From Helicoverpa zea (lineage: Eukaryota > Arthropoda > Insecta > Lepidoptera > Noctuidae), in assembly GCF_022581195.2 (NCBI RefSeq), contig NC_061479.1, forward strand, positions 6,076,001-6,140,000: a DNA stretch of 64,000 bases, read 5' to 3'. The notes beneath the pieces are model-generated. The model ran no database searches. It was not told where the DNA came from and saw only the letters and a program-made list of their open reading frames with translations. Made by a program: the position numbers and the translations under genes. Shown piece after piece: positions 1 through 10,349 of the stretch (position 1 is the stretch's first letter; each line of letters opens with the position of its first letter).

Positions 1-191
1 CGGTTATATCGCGTTTCCAAGAGAATTCTTTAAAAGTCTGGGATAAAAACTATCCTATGTTCTGTCTCAAGGTCAACTCTATTTCTGTACCAAATTTTAT
101 TAAAATCAGTTCAGTGGTTTAGACGTGAAAGCGTAACAAACAGACAGATAGACAGACAGAGTTACTTTCGCATTTATAATATTAGCAGGGA
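1..191 (-). repeat. H1 Helitron-like repeat, cut by window start
   Basis: Reverse copy of the unit that begins TCCCTACTAATATTATAAAT and contains a GTCTGTCTGTTACGC stretch. Its outer end is at 191 (gcaggga on the plus strand). The hairpin and CTAG end lie beyond the window. Near-identical to the copies at 14726 and 35893. It carries no gene. Confidence 0.65.
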
Positions 192-342
192 TAAGCAAAA
201 TGCCTTTGATATTTATGACTAGCTTTCGACAGTGGTTTCTCTTGCATACTGTGGGAACTTTACCCAGATAAAAATTTGTATAGGCACCTATAGCATTCCT
301 CGATAAATGGAATTATTAATCAAATTCGACTAGAGTACTAAC

Positions 343-405
343 TGGACTGGTGTCAGACTTACTGGCTTCTGACTGCCCGTAACGACTGCCAAGGATGTTC
401 AATAG
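343..405 (-). repeat. SINE-A fragment
   Basis: About 60 bp of SINE-A body only (cagacttactggcttctgac through cgtaacgactgccaagg), in reverse. Head and tail are missing. The rest of 192-814 is AT-rich with nothing recognisable. Confidence 0.55.
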
Positions 406-814
406 GTTAGCTCCATGGTAAGTATTTATTAACGTGTGTTTTGGGTGCTCACAACTGATAAACTAACTTACTAAACTACTTATAGCTACATACATGTATA
501 TTTTATAACAACGAGTGGGTGTAACTGCGAAAAAAGCTACATAGCATCATTACAAAAAGCCTGACTTTTTTCTAACAACTAGAGCAAGACACAGACTTAA
601 TAAAACTACAAAAAACAGCTTCCATTCTAACTGTAAGTACTGTAACCAAACTTCTAGGTAGCGGTTAAGTTAATGTCAGATTATTAGGCCCAGACTCTAT
701 CAATGTAGAAAAGTTTTTGAGCAACCAATAGTATTTCTGCTTGATCCTTGGAAGATGGTATAATTAGTTACGTCAGATTCCGAGTAACCGAGTCTCTAGT
801 CATATTACTTCTTG

Positions 815-1168
815 ACAGCCTCGTTGGTCTAGTGGTTGCAAGCACGGCTGCTGTGCTCGAGGTCTCGGGTTCGATTCCTGGGTCGTGCCGCTTTGTGGGT
901 TTTCTTAAACTTTCACAAAGCAGCCCGTAGTCTGGAAATTGTTGATTGATTCACCCGTGCATCGGAGGGCACGTAAATGTCGGTCCTGCGCCTGATCTCT
1001 TTCCGGTCGTGTCGGATTGTCGTCCCATCGGGCTATGAGAGTTAGGGAATAGTAAGTGCACCTATGTCCAAGCAAATGCTCGTGCACTATAATATGTCCA
1101 GCGCATCGGGCTGATCTCCTTAAATGAGAAAAGCCGCCGTGGCCGAAATCGGCTGTGGACGTCATCTT
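815..1168 (+). repeat. SINE-B, near full length
   Basis: This is the best forward copy of the family. A tRNA-like head (gcctcgttggtctagtggtt as A-box region, ggttcgattcc as B box) is followed by a roughly 280-bp body with the landmarks 'ctttcacaaagcagcccg', 'gtgtcggattgtcgtcccat' and 'gtgcactataatatgtcc', ending 'gccgccgtggccgaaatcgg'. Pol III internal-promoter SINE structure is inferred from the two boxes. The aminoacyl-stem half that would be needed for a working tRNA gene is absent. The short ORFs on both strands follow the SINE consensus and are not genes. Confidence 0.75.
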
Positions 1169-1179
1169 TACTTCTTAAA

Positions 1180-1318
1180 AAGAGTGTCTATCGAGTTTCT
1201 TGCCGGCTCTTCTTCATGCGACCAACATTTTGGAACCGTGCAACTAGTGTGACGTTTCATAAGAGTCTGCAAAGGCCTAAGTATTTGAAATAAAAACATT
1301 TGACTTTGAATTTGATAC
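1180..1318 (+). repeat. LINE 3'-end-like module
   Basis: It begins near 'gagtttcttgccggctcttc' and ends in a TTTGACTTTGAATTTGA tail directly after SINE-B. Such TTTGA-type tails are usual for lepidopteran non-LTR element 3' ends. No coding part remains. A weak relative of its start is at about 47049. Confidence 0.4.
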
Positions 1319-1376
1319 ATATAGGTCTGTCGACATAATAAGAGTTTTTTTTAATGTTTGTGACAACCAACTTCAT

Positions 1377-1753
1377 CCTCATCATCCTCCGAGCCTTTTT
1401 CCCAACTATGTTGGGGTCTGCTTCCAGTCTAACCGGATGCAGCTGAGTAAGCGACTACCTATCTGACCTCCTCAACAAAGTTTCCCAGGTAACCCGATAC
1501 CCCTTGGTTAGACTGGCGTCAGACTTACTGGCTTCTGACTACTAGTAACGACTGCCAAGGATGTTCAATGACAGCCGGGACCTACAGTTTAACGAGCCAT
1601 CCAAAACACAGTCAATGGTGTCTAAGATATACTCAGAAAGTACATACAAACTTAGAAAAGTTGCATTTGTACTTGTCTGACCTGGAATCGAACCCGCGCC
1701 CGCATACTTGAGAGGTTGGTTCTTTACCCTCTAGGCCACCACGACATTCATTG
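1377..1753 (-). repeat. SINE-A, full length, with 15-bp target duplication
   Basis: This is one of the two complete SINE-A copies in reverse. On the plus strand it runs from a degenerate CAT-rich tail through 'cccaactatgttggggtc' to the tRNA-like head (ctaggccaccacgac). The word GACAACCAACTTCAT occurs at 1362-1376 and again at 1754-1768, a 15-bp target-site duplication. That fixes the ends and shows LINE-type retroposition. Confidence 0.8.
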
Positions 1754-1769
1754 GACAACCAACTTCATA

Positions 1770-2430
1770 TGCCTAACAGATTTTAAAACATTTAGTTTAT
1801 CGTTTCTAGAAAATAGCACTTAGTTTTACATATTGATATATCGATTTCAAAAATTGAATCTAATATTAATGTATTAACAAGAAATTCGGCTTTAAAATTC
1901 AACATTTATTTCAAGCGATTTCCTTAAAAAAGATGCCCAAAGTGACATTTAAATTGATAAAATTATAATAACATTTTTGAATTCATAAAATATCGAAAAT
2001 AAGGAAAAATAGTTATCTATCAGTTCGTATGGTAAACTAATGAATCGTTTTTCACGTGGTTTTCAGTAGTTAATGAGAGAATTTTATGACGAAACCATCA
2101 CATCCTGTAGGGACTACTTCGAGCATTCGGATAAAAAGTGGCATCAGCCTTCTTTGTTAAATATTACACTAAAAGATTTTTTCAAACCCAACCAGTAATT
2201 CATGAGATTAGCACGTCCAAAAAATTCTCGAGCTTTTTAAGTAATTAATTACAGATAGATAGATACACGTCCCAAAACAATACATTTTTATAAACATTGC
2301 TTATTTTGTAACCGACCACTTGCGTACATTCAACTTTACTCTCTACACGAGTTCTGAATAATAGATCTATATAATTCAATCTATAATCTATAATATATTA
2401 CAAAAATAAAGAGCTCTGTAGGTGAAATAA
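1770..2430. other. No feature recognised
   Basis: AT-rich sequence with no ORF, repeat arm or family motif that I can support. Confidence 0.5.
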
Positions 2431-2435
2431 GAATT

Positions 2436-2820
2436 TCATCATCTCCCGAGCTTTTTCACAACTATGTTGGGGTCGGTTTCCAGTCTTACCGGATGCAGCT
2501 GAGTACCAGTGCTTTACATGGAGCGATTGCCTATCTGACCTTCTCAACTCAGTTACCCGGGCAAGCCAATTCCACTTGGCAAGACTGGTTGTCAGACTTA
2601 CTGGCTTCTGACTACCCGTAACGACTGCCAAAGACGTTCAATGACAACCGGGACTTACAGTTTAACGTGCCATACGAAACACAGTCCTTGGTGTCCAAGA
2701 TATCCTTAGAAAGTACATTCAGACTTAGAAAAGTTGCATTGGCTCTTGCCTGACTATATAAGAATCGAACCCACACTCATACTTGAGAAGCTTATGCTTT
2801 AACCACTATACCACCACGAC
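2436..2820 (-). repeat. SINE-A, full length
   Basis: A complete reverse copy from the tail (catcatctcccgagc) to the tRNA-like head (ctataccaccacgac). The head B box is eroded (agaatcgaacccac). 2821-3125 holds nothing further. Confidence 0.75.
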
Positions 2821-3128
2821 TATTATCTAAGTCAATAAAGAAACTTACATAATTATACCTCAAAAAAACAATTGATAAGTTTAGCCTATAATTACCTTTT
2901 TCGAAAGTACGGAACCTCAAAAAATTATTACGAGTCACACTTGGCTGGTTTTTGATATAATTTCGGTGGTAAGACAAACATACAGTTATGTAGTTAGCGT
3001 GGTTATATTGCCGGTTCAAAATATACTAATTTAGGCTTAGTAATACGGCTTTCAAATATCATATACCTACTTACTTTCTAAGAGTATTCTTGACGTCAAT
3101 GGGTAAATAGCGAAGACAGCAAAAAAAA

Positions 3129-3413
3129 GTCGTGGTGGCCTAGTGGGTAAAGAAACAACCTCTCGAGTATGAGGGCGTGAATTCGATTCCAGGACAGGCA
3201 AGTACCAATGTTACTTTTCTAAGTTTGTATTTACTTTCTAAGTATATCTTGGACAGCAATGGCTGATAAAAAGGTGAAGGAAAACATCTTGAGGAAACCT
3301 GGACTATTAGGTCTAAAATCAGCATCCCGCATTGAGCAAGCGTGGTGATTAATGCTCAATCCTTCTCCGTGTGAGAGGAGGCCGCAACCCAGCAGTGGGA
3401 CGATAAAAAGACT
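3129..3413 (+). repeat. SINE-D: SINE-A head with a different tail
   Basis: The first 110 bp match the SINE-A head and proximal body (gtcgtggtggcctagtgggt; B box gaattcgattcc). After 'ggacagcaatgg' the body changes to a module not found in SINE-A, containing 'aacatcttgaggaaacctgg' and 'ctcaatccttctccgtgtga', and ends 'cagcagtgggacgat'. Tail-only relatives are at 7838, 22435 and 46560. This shows modular SINE assembly. Confidence 0.65.
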
Positions 3414-3479
3414 GTTACAGTACAGTACAGTTCAAAAGAGAGCAAAATCCTTTTCTTAATTATTATAAACACCAAAATG

Positions 3480-3640
3480 TGTATGTATGTTTAGATGTTT
3501 ATTCCTCTTTCTCGCAAAAACTACTAGAGTGATTTCGATAAAACTTGGCAGTAGTATAGCTTATAAATTCGAATAACGTATAGCCTGGTTTTTATCCTGG
3601 TAGTATCCTCGGGACGCGGGTGAAACCGAATGCGAAAGAT
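3480..3640 (+). repeat. H2-like repeat, diverged
   Basis: It keeps the order 'aaaactactagagtgatttc ... tatagcctggtttttatcc ... gggacgcgggtgaaacc' of H2 with many changes. It directly precedes the CG-558 copy at 3652. Confidence 0.4.
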
Positions 3641-3651
3641 AATTTGTAAAA

Positions 3652-4209
3652 CCGGCCAAGTGCGAGTCGGACTCGTGCACGAAGGGTTCCGTAAATTACA
3701 GTTAAATCAACCTATCTCAAAAACTATAAGAGATACTTTGATCAAACCAAAAATCGTTGAAAGAGTTAATTAGCATGCATCACCTCTATTTTTTTTAGAA
3801 TTTTATACCCCGTAGTTATAAAAATAGAGGGGGGGGGACATACTTTTTACGACTTTGAGAGCTGATATCTCAAAAACCGTTCACTTTAAGAAAAATGTTT
3901 TTTAGAAAACTTTATATCATTTTAAAAGACCTTTCCATTGATACCCCACACGGGTATGTACATCGAAAAAAAAAATTTCATCCCTCAGTTACATGTATGG
4001 GGGGCCCCACCCCCAATTCTTTTTTTTACTATTTAGTGTCATATTTTTGTAGCGGTTCATACAACACATATTCCCATCAAATTTCATCACTGTAGTACTT
4101 ATAGTTTCCGAGTAAATCGGCTGTGACAGACGGACAGACGGACAGACGGACAGACGGACATGACGAAACTATAAGGGTTCCGTTTTTGCCATTTTGGCTA
4201 CGGAACCCT
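3652..4209 (+). mobile_element. CG-558 element copy 1
   Basis: A 558-bp non-autonomous repeat. It starts CCGGCCAAGTGCGAGTCGG, then gggttccgt, and ends ctacggaaccct, so GGGTTCCGT/ACGGAACCC form the inverted ends. Inside are a run of nine G at about 3829, a GGGGGGCCCCACCCCC block, and four or more tandem GACGGACA units. Copies at 24136 and 31485 are nearly identical and the same length to within 1 bp. A 66-codon ORF (3895-4095) is shared by all three copies but starts inside a T/A-rich stretch and shows no known domain. I treat it as incidental. Confidence 0.75.
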
Positions 4210-5012
4210 AAAAAGGATATGTAAAGCGGCGTACACTGCCGATTAAATTGTAGGCCGATAGTTGGTCCCATTGGCTGGCACTTTATTTTGAAGGTATTCG
4301 AGAAATCTAAGATTTTGTCCAAAATATTGCACTTCTTCAACTCAAGAATTCACATCGCTTATTTAAAAATATTTTTTACCATAAAAATGAACATTGATAA
4401 TATAATCTGTCTTTGACCGTATAAAAGCTAGCATATGCAAAACATGTACATTTAAGACAAAATAAAAATTAACAAAAAAGGCGCAAAAAATACATTAATA
4501 AACTTATATAACCAATTTATTACATTACAACCGGGTACCACATTTTGGAAAATCTTATGACAGACTAGATTGACCAGAAATTGACCTGGTATAATGTCAA
4601 GGGTATTAAAAATGACATTATGTAAAAACTATATTTTACATAAATGCGTGAAAAAAAAATCTCGAAATAGATAAACTTTAGACTGCTATCGCTTAAAAAT
4701 TTATCCTAAAAATATTAGGTATGTGTGTATAAATGCGTAAGTATCTCCGTCCCGCTTTCAGGCCAAAAGTACGAACCCAATTTGAATTTTTAGTGCACAG
4801 ATAGTCTACACCGAGAAAATGGACATGGGATACTTTTTATCATTCAGAGTGCAAGAACGTAGGCTACTTTTCAGGCTACATTAGTTTTGCCCCGGTGCGG
4901 GAAACGGTTCCCTCAGGATGCGAGTGGATCCGCAGGGAACAGCTAATAGAAACTACTGATCATTTCAAAATTTAATCTCCCTTATAAACTTCACGTATAA
5001 CAAGTTAAGCCT
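4210..5012. other. No firm feature; possible old H2-like remnant
   Basis: The stretch is AT-rich. 4735-4950 has the layout of a degenerate Helitron-like or LINE-derived repeat ('atgggatactttttatc', 'cccggtgcgggaaacggttc') but is too diverged to name. Confidence 0.3.
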
Positions 5013-5313
5013 ATCCCACCCAAAACAAAAATGTGAAAGACTGCCAAGTTCGATAATATGGGAATGCTTCGCCTATAAAAGAAGTGAGATCTGAAAGTTT
5101 TCATACACCTTGTTATAAACCTACTAAACGCAATGAATCAAGTATTTAATTTTCTATTAAAACTTGCCAAGTAACATCATTAAAAAGTAACTATTTTTAA
5201 CTGAGGTATGTGTATGGAACTTGGTACTTATTCAGATCTCACTTCTTTTATAGGCGAAGCATTCCCATATTATCGAACTTGGCAGTCTTTCACATTTTTG
5301 TTTTGGGTGGGAT
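5013..5313. mobile_element. Foldback MITE with perfect 83-bp arms
   Basis: 5013-5095 and 5231-5313 are perfect reverse complements by eye. The outer ends are atcccacccaaaac / gttttgggtgggat and the inner ends gtgagatctgaa / ttcagatctcac. The loop is 135 bp. It encodes nothing. I did not find a clear target duplication, so the superfamily is open. Confidence 0.8.
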
Positions 5314-5690
5314 TTCATTTATTTTTGTAAGGTTGTTTATTTTATTTTTTTCTTATGATGAAGTTAGTTAAAGGAATGTCTCATTTATACTATCTTTTAG
5401 ATTTTTTAATATGCACTATGTTTCTTACAAAGAAATGAACTAGATTAACTAAATGGACTAGATTTACCAACTGACTGACATGACATGTTATCATATATTA
5501 TGTTCGTGGATCAAAGTTACACATTCGTTATTTTCGAAAGTGATTCTTCACAATTCACACTTGGCCGTTTTCAGATTTTTATTTTACTTCTAACTAAACT
5601 AAATACAAACCATTCGAAGATATATTATATAAATATAGATAAATTTAGTTCGTTTTAGTTCCTTAGGGGTATAAATTTACACCGGGTATA
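5314..5690. other. No feature recognised
   Basis: AT-rich sequence without arms, ORFs or family motifs. Confidence 0.4.
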
Positions 5691-6012
5691 AAACACCTTC
5701 ATTATTTTGAAACCGACTCACACTTGGCCATTTTCAGTTTTTCCCTTTACCTTGACATAAAGACCTACCTCCATGCCAAATTTCAAGTCAATACGACCAT
5801 TGGAAGTGGTCTAGGTTTTTGATGAGTGAGTCAGTGAATCAGTCAGTCAGTGAGTGTATAGTAAAAATAGCGATTTTCTGACGTCAATATCTCAAGACCT
5901 ACAATAGGTATATTAATGAAATTTTGTATTTTAGATAAGTGAGGGGGTCTCAATAGATACTAGAAATTTGATATGCGTAAATAAAATAGCTTTTGAGTTA
6001 CAGGGGGGTCGA
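5691..6012 (+). repeat. GTCA-rich dispersed-repeat-like block
   Basis: It contains 'gagtgagtcagtgaatcagt' (imperfect AGTC/AGTGA tandem) between 'catgccaaatttcaagtcaa' and 'atctcaagacctacaatagg'. I recognise the pattern as a common lepidopteran interspersed repeat, but there is no second copy here to set its ends. Confidence 0.35.
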
Positions 6013-6054
6013 ATTTATTCGACCGATCGATTATTCCTTGGCGAATAGAAAGTG

Positions 6055-6125
6055 TATCTTGAGGTAACCTGGACTTAAAGTTTGAAATCACGTTGAATTG
6101 CTCACCGTATTGCTCATACCTTCTC
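6055..6125 (+). repeat. SINE-D tail fragment, diverged
   Basis: 'cttgaggtaacctggact ... ccttctctgtgagaaagcc' matches the SINE-D tail with losses. It sits immediately before the LINE fragment at 6141. Confidence 0.4.
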
Positions 6126-6140
6126 TGTGAGAAAGCCTTA

Positions 6141-6731
6141 ACCTATTATTATTGCCACTGTGGCGAAGCTGTCAGCAGCCTTGGACACCACGGCTTGTCG
6201 TGCAGCCGCAGCGCGGGACGATTTGCACGGCATGCGAATATCAATGACATAATCCGTCGCGCTCTTGTTGCCGTAGGCGTTCCAGCCATATTAGAACCCA
6301 GTGGTCTGGCACGCGACGATGGCAAGAGACCAGACGGTATGTCGTTGTTCCCGTGGAAGATGGGTAGGTCTTTAGTATGGGACGCGACTTGTGTCGATAC
6401 TCTTGCACCATCTCACCTTCCTAGCTCGGCGCGATGTGCTGGTTCCGCTGCTGCGGCTGCAGAGAACCTCAAACGGCGCAAATATAGCACCCTGGTTGGT
6501 AACTATACCTTTGAGCCGTTTGGGGTTGAAACCCTCGGGCCGTGGGGTCCAAGTGCTCATCTGCTTTTTAAAGATCTGGCAAAGCGACTTGCTGACACTT
6601 CAAGTGACCCAAAGGCTGGTTTTTATTTTGGTCAAAAATTAAGCATTGCCATCCAACGTGGCAATGCTGCCAGCCTCTTGGGTACACTCCCGGTGGGCAG
6701 CGATGAGGAGTTTTTTGATGCCATTTTTTAG
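6141..6731 (+). pseudogene. 5'-truncated LINE: C-terminal domain of a non-LTR retrotransposon protein
   Basis: About 195 codons are open to a stop at 6731. In order they show a C.CG..V...G.HGLSC zinc-like cluster, a RH....D.I.RAL segment, GLARDDGKRPDG, then WDATC, and a conserved tail with GNAASLLGTLP. The RPD...WD spacing resembles a PD-(D/E)xK restriction-like endonuclease, which several non-LTR clades carry at the C-terminus; that assignment is inference. The reverse transcriptase is entirely missing upstream, as expected for 5' truncation. The apparent upstream start at 6093 lies in SINE-D debris and is not real. Copies of the same family end at 10640 and 41391. Confidence 0.7.
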
Positions 6732-7159
6732 TTGTATATATGTATAAATAAGGCTTTTTTTTACGTCATGTAAATATGTACCTATTAGTACAATATTTTT
6801 TATTCATAGACAAAGTACTTATAAGGGCTTAAGAACTAAGTTATTAATTGTCCTAGATTCTAAACTAGGCTAGTCTAACTAGATGTAGCTGAATAAATCT
6901 ATGTGTTACATGGAGCGACAAACATCTGTAAAAAGTTTTTACTTAAATACTAGTTTCTGCCAACGGTTTTGTCCGCTTCCCGTGGCTACTACTTCGCTCA
7001 CTCGGATTAAAAGCTTAGCTTTCGTACCTAATTTTTTACAAACAAAAAAACGCATTTTTAAGGTTTTTGTTATGAAGTAGGTAGTTCTTCCACAAAATCA
7101 GGCGAAACCACGGGATAAACAATGTAATCCGTACTTATAACGTAATACTTAAGAGAAAG
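6732..7159. other. LINE 3' UTR then unassigned AT-rich DNA
   Basis: The first 50 bp (ttgtatatatgtataaataa) resemble the 3' end after the stop in the sister copy at 10641. Nothing else is supported. Confidence 0.35.
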
Positions 7160-7300
7160 CATTTTTTCGTGTTTTTCGTGTTCCCAAAAGACTCCGAAAC
7201 CACCGATGTGAACAATTCTTCCACTGTCAGAAAGCTACATACTTCTCGAGTAACACAGGCTATATTCTATCCCGGTACGGGAAGATATTCCCTTAAAACA
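7160..7300 (+). repeat. H2 repeat, diverged
   Basis: H2 landmarks are 'agactccgaaaccaccgatg', 'aaagctacatacttctcgag', 'taacacaggctatattctat' and 'cccggtacgggaag'. The 3' CTAG end is missing. Confidence 0.6.
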
Positions 7301-7320
7301 CCTGGTCTTTACATAATTTT

Positions 7321-7480
7321 TAGTTTTTTTTTTGTACCCTGAAGGCTCCAAAACTACCTCACCGATATAAACAATTCTTCCCCTGTTGGAAAGCTAAACT
7401 CTTCCCGAGTAACATAGGCTATATTTTATCCCTATACAGGCAGTAGTTCCTATAAAATGCGAGTAAAACCGGCGGGCACT
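7321..7480 (+). repeat. H2 repeat
   Basis: A second H2 unit in tandem orientation with the one before it, from 'tttttttgtaccctgaaggc' to 'gagtaaaaccggcggg'. It is in direct succession, about 20 bp apart. Confidence 0.65.
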
Positions 7481-7668
7481 ATTTGTAGAAATATGTATAG
7501 TAATACCTGAACATAACAGAGTTCTAAGATCACTAGGCTTATGTAAGACTGTTACATAAGTTGTGACATACAGACACACATTCTGGTGAGGCAAGTATAT
7601 AGGCTGTAAAACCGGTATGTTGTAACACACTATATTTCTGTATTTCTGTGTTTATCATATGTGTATGT

Positions 7669-7760
7669 GAGGTTAAGTTGTATCGCGGTTGGATTGTGGA
7701 TGGGTGACCGTGGTATTTAGTACTGCATTCATGCGTAAGGCAAAAAAAAAAAAAAAAATA
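7669..7760 (+). repeat. 5S-rRNA-like SINE head with poly-A
   Basis: 'gaggttaagttgtatcgcgg' and 'ggatgggtgaccgtgg' match the layout of the 5S rRNA internal promoter (GTTAAGC ... GGATGGGTGACC). Then comes a run of 18 A with no SINE-A body, so this is a head-only copy. It is not a 5S gene because only about 50 of 120 bp are present. Confidence 0.5.
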
Positions 7761-7837
7761 GGAAAATTATGAAATCAAATCATTTATTAGTGAAGTTACG
7801 TTAATTCTTGAATTAATCAAACTATTCTGCTGATCAT

Positions 7838-7922
7838 AAGCCTTCTTATCGTCCCACTGATGAGCACAGGCGTCTTCTCATACAGAGAAGGAATGAGCGT
7901 TAATCACCACCTTAAAGTGATC
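7838..7922 (-). repeat. SINE-D tail fragment
   Basis: In reverse, 'cttatcgtcccactgatgag' to 'cagagaaggaatgagcgtta', without the head. Confidence 0.5.
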
Positions 7923-8025
7923 ATGTGTACCACCACAGTAAAGTGATGATACTAACTTCTGTACCTATATAATAACATGTATGTTAATCTTTATGGTATC
8001 TATGGGCCAATGTAGCCTAAGAATA

Positions 8026-8248
8026 TATAGTTATCAGTTCGAATCTTGAGCTCTGACCTACATCTGCGCAGAAGTAGATAATTTATTTGCAAAGAACCAA
8101 TCCCGAATGATGGCTATGACGCGATGCACTGCGGGCCAATCACCGCTTTAGCCCGCCTCCGCGCCTCACTTCATACCACAAAAGGAACCCAATAAATTAC
8201 TTCTGCGCAGGTGACGGTCAGAGCTCAAGATACGTGCCGATAACTATA
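8026..8248. mobile_element. Palindromic MITE, 223 bp
   Basis: The ends are TATAGTTATC / GATAACTATA. The arms continue imperfectly through 'gaatcttgagctctgacc' against 'ggtcagagctcaagatac' and 'ctgcgcagaagta' against 'acttctgcgcag'. The middle is GC-rich (cgcgatgcactgcgggccaa). A TA target is possible but not provable here. Confidence 0.65.
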
Positions 8249-8269
8249 CATACCTAGATGTATAGATTT

Positions 8270-8410
8270 TTTTAAAGTCAGAAAACACTGAACCGAATTG
8301 AAAAATTCTTTCAGTGCTAGATAGCCCATTTATTGAGGAAGGCTATAGGCTACTTTCTATCCAGATGCGTTTAATAGTTCCCACAGGGTAAAACCATTGG
8401 CGGAAGCTAG
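8270..8410 (+). repeat. H2-like repeat ending in CTAG
   Basis: A diverged copy ('actgaaccgaattgaaaaat', 'atcc...gttcccacagggtaaaacc') that keeps the Helitron-like terminus 'ggcggaagctag'. 8411-8682 holds nothing further. Confidence 0.5.
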
Positions 8411-8682
8411 TCTATTATTCCACTTTTGAGTACAAAAAATATGTGTTAATAAATTACAAGAAGCACTTTACAAAGAGTACAATTTTATCTAATACATCTA
8501 CATGAAAATATAATAAAACAGTAACTGATTTTACTCAAGGCAAAGTTATCAGGTCTCGGCCATAACCTAGAAAACTACCTTGATGACCAAGACTACTATA
8601 ATTGGATGAACTAAAAGGCTGTTTAGATCTGAAGGAGTTTTTGTAAGTACTATAAGAAATAAGTGTTAGTTTAAACTGCTAA

Positions 8683-8942
8683 TATTCATCTCCCGAGTCT
8701 TTTCCCAACTATGTTGGGGTCGGCTTCCAGTCTATTCGGATGCAGCTGAGTACCAGTGTGCCACAAGGAGCGACTGCTATCTGACCTCCTTTACCCAGTT
8801 ACTTACCCGGGCGACCCAATACCCCTTGGTAGGACTGGCTTGTGGCTACCCGTAACGACCGACAAAGATGTTTAACGATAGCCGGGAACTACAGTTTAAC
8901 GTGCCTTCCGAACACACAGTAATTAGTGTTCAAGTTATAGAA
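8683..8942 (-). repeat. SINE-A, head missing
   Basis: Reverse copy from the tail to the mid body ('gtaattagtgttcaagttat'), with small deletions. Confidence 0.65.
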
Positions 8943-8984
8943 AGTATATACTTACTTTTTACAACTACTATGAAAATTAAATTC

Positions 8985-9305
8985 GCTAGTCGGTAAAGAA
9001 CCATCCTGTCAAGTATGAGTGATTATTCTATTCGAGGTTTGGCAAGTACCAATGCAACTTTTCTAAGTTTGTATGTACTTTCTAAGTACCTATATCTTGG
9101 ACACGAATGACTGTGTTTCGGATGGCACATTAAACTGTCGGTTCAGGCTGTCATTTGAACATCTTTGGCAGTCGTTACGGGTAGTCAGACGCCAGTAAGT
9201 CTGGCAATCAGGCTTATCTTAAGGGATTAGGTTGCTCGAGTAACTGGGTTGAGGAGGTCAGATAGGCAGTCGCTCCAAGTGACACAGTCAGATGAATCCA
9301 GTAAG
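8985..9305 (+). repeat. SINE-A, forward, diverged
   Basis: The head is damaged (A box 'ttcgctagtcggtaaag', B-box region 'ctattcgaggtt'). The body is clear from 'ggcaagtaccaatgcaactt' to 'cagtcgctccaagtgacaca'. The usual tail is lost. It is opposed to the copy at 8683, giving an inverted SINE pair. Confidence 0.65.
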
Positions 9306-9757
9306 CTATCAAACATACTTGGTGACCCAGGTTTCCTCAAGTTTTCCTTCACTTCAATGGCATCTGAGAATCACTTAAATATGACATTGTAAACTATAAT
9401 CTTAGCCATCTATTCGCTTTAAATGAAATACATAAAGTATAATTTAGATAAATCTTAGTGCTTAAAGTATCTTAAAAACCTTCAGAGCTAAATGGCTCCT
9501 ATAATTGAAACAGTTTAAAAGGTCTTTATAATACTAATATTATAAAGTATCTGCTATCAAGTAAGTTGCAGGCTTAATCGCATAATTGGCCCTAGTGTCG
9601 GAGTTTTCTCAAATCCTGACGGCATCTGACGTGGAATTGTAATAACGACTGCTATTGAGGAGCATTCGGGAACGACGGCTTTACGTGCCTCTCCAGACAC
9701 GGGGATATAACATCTCCAATTTCCAGAGTAAGGGCTGCTTTATGAAAGTTTCTTATA
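9306..9757. other. No firm feature; trace of SINE-D tail at start
   Basis: 'cccaggtttcctcaagtttt' near 9330 echoes the SINE-D tail. The remainder is AT-rich and unassigned. Confidence 0.35.
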
Positions 9758-10250
9758 ATCATCATTTGCCTTGCCTTTTCCCAACTATGTTGGAGTCGGC
9801 TTCCAGTGTAACTGGATGCAGCTGAGTACCAGTGCAGTGAGTGCAGTGCCAGGGGCCGAAAAGTGCTGGAGTGGAGACCACGGACAAGCAAGCGCAGCGT
9901 AGGACGTCCACCAACAAGGTGGACAGACGACCTGATAAAGGTCGCCGGAAGATGCTAGATGCAGGTCGCCTCCAACAGGTATCTGTGGAGATCTAAGGGG
10001 GAGGTCTATGTTCAGCAGTGGACGTCCTATGGCTGAGATGATGATGATGAGTACCAGTGTGACACATGGAACGACTGCCCATCTGACCTCCTCAATCGGG
10101 GCAATCCTATACCCCTTTTGGTAAGACTGTTTGTCAGATTATTTGGTTTCTGACTCCCCATCACGACTGCCAAAGTTGTTCAAATGACAGCCGGGACCCA
10201 CCAATTTAACGTGCCTTCCGAAACACGGAGGAACTCGTCATGACAAGATG
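9758..10250 (-). repeat. SINE-A5S interrupted by a LINE
   Basis: Reverse SINE, split at 9834/10049 by the LINE fragment described next. The far end reads 'ggaactcgtcatgacaagat', which matches the 5S-like head variant at 14279 instead of the tRNA head. The two halves join cleanly across the 11-bp duplication GAGTACCAGTG. Confidence 0.65.
9835..10048 (+). pseudogene. 5'-truncated LINE C-terminus (RTE-like) inserted in a SINE
   Basis: A 214-bp insert. Translated on plus it reads the familiar end of an RTE-like ORF2 (EWRPRT, KRSVGRP, RWTDDLIKVAG), then a premature stop replacing a tryptophan-type position, then YVQQWTSYG and a stop. The tail is GATGATGATGATGA. The 11-bp word GAGTACCAGTG at 9824-9834 and 10049-10059 is the target duplication. 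The same LINE family appears at 12347 (reverse) and 39040. Confidence 0.8.
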
Positions 10251-10349
10251 GTCAAGCATTGCTTATCCCTAAGTATAATTGTTTCATCCAAGATTATGGT
10301 GCTTTTTAAGACACATTCTTGGTATAATTAATATATATTTTAATGATAA

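Noticed and set aside
815..880. Possible tRNA gene
   Set aside because: A and B boxes are present but the acceptor stem and a full cloverleaf are not. Many copies with the same body mark it as a SINE head.
3895..4095. 66-codon ORF identical in three places (also 24379-24579 and 31729-31929)
   Set aside because: Identity follows from the three CG-558 copies being nearly identical DNA. No domain, no start context, and the single difference I saw between copies is uninformative.
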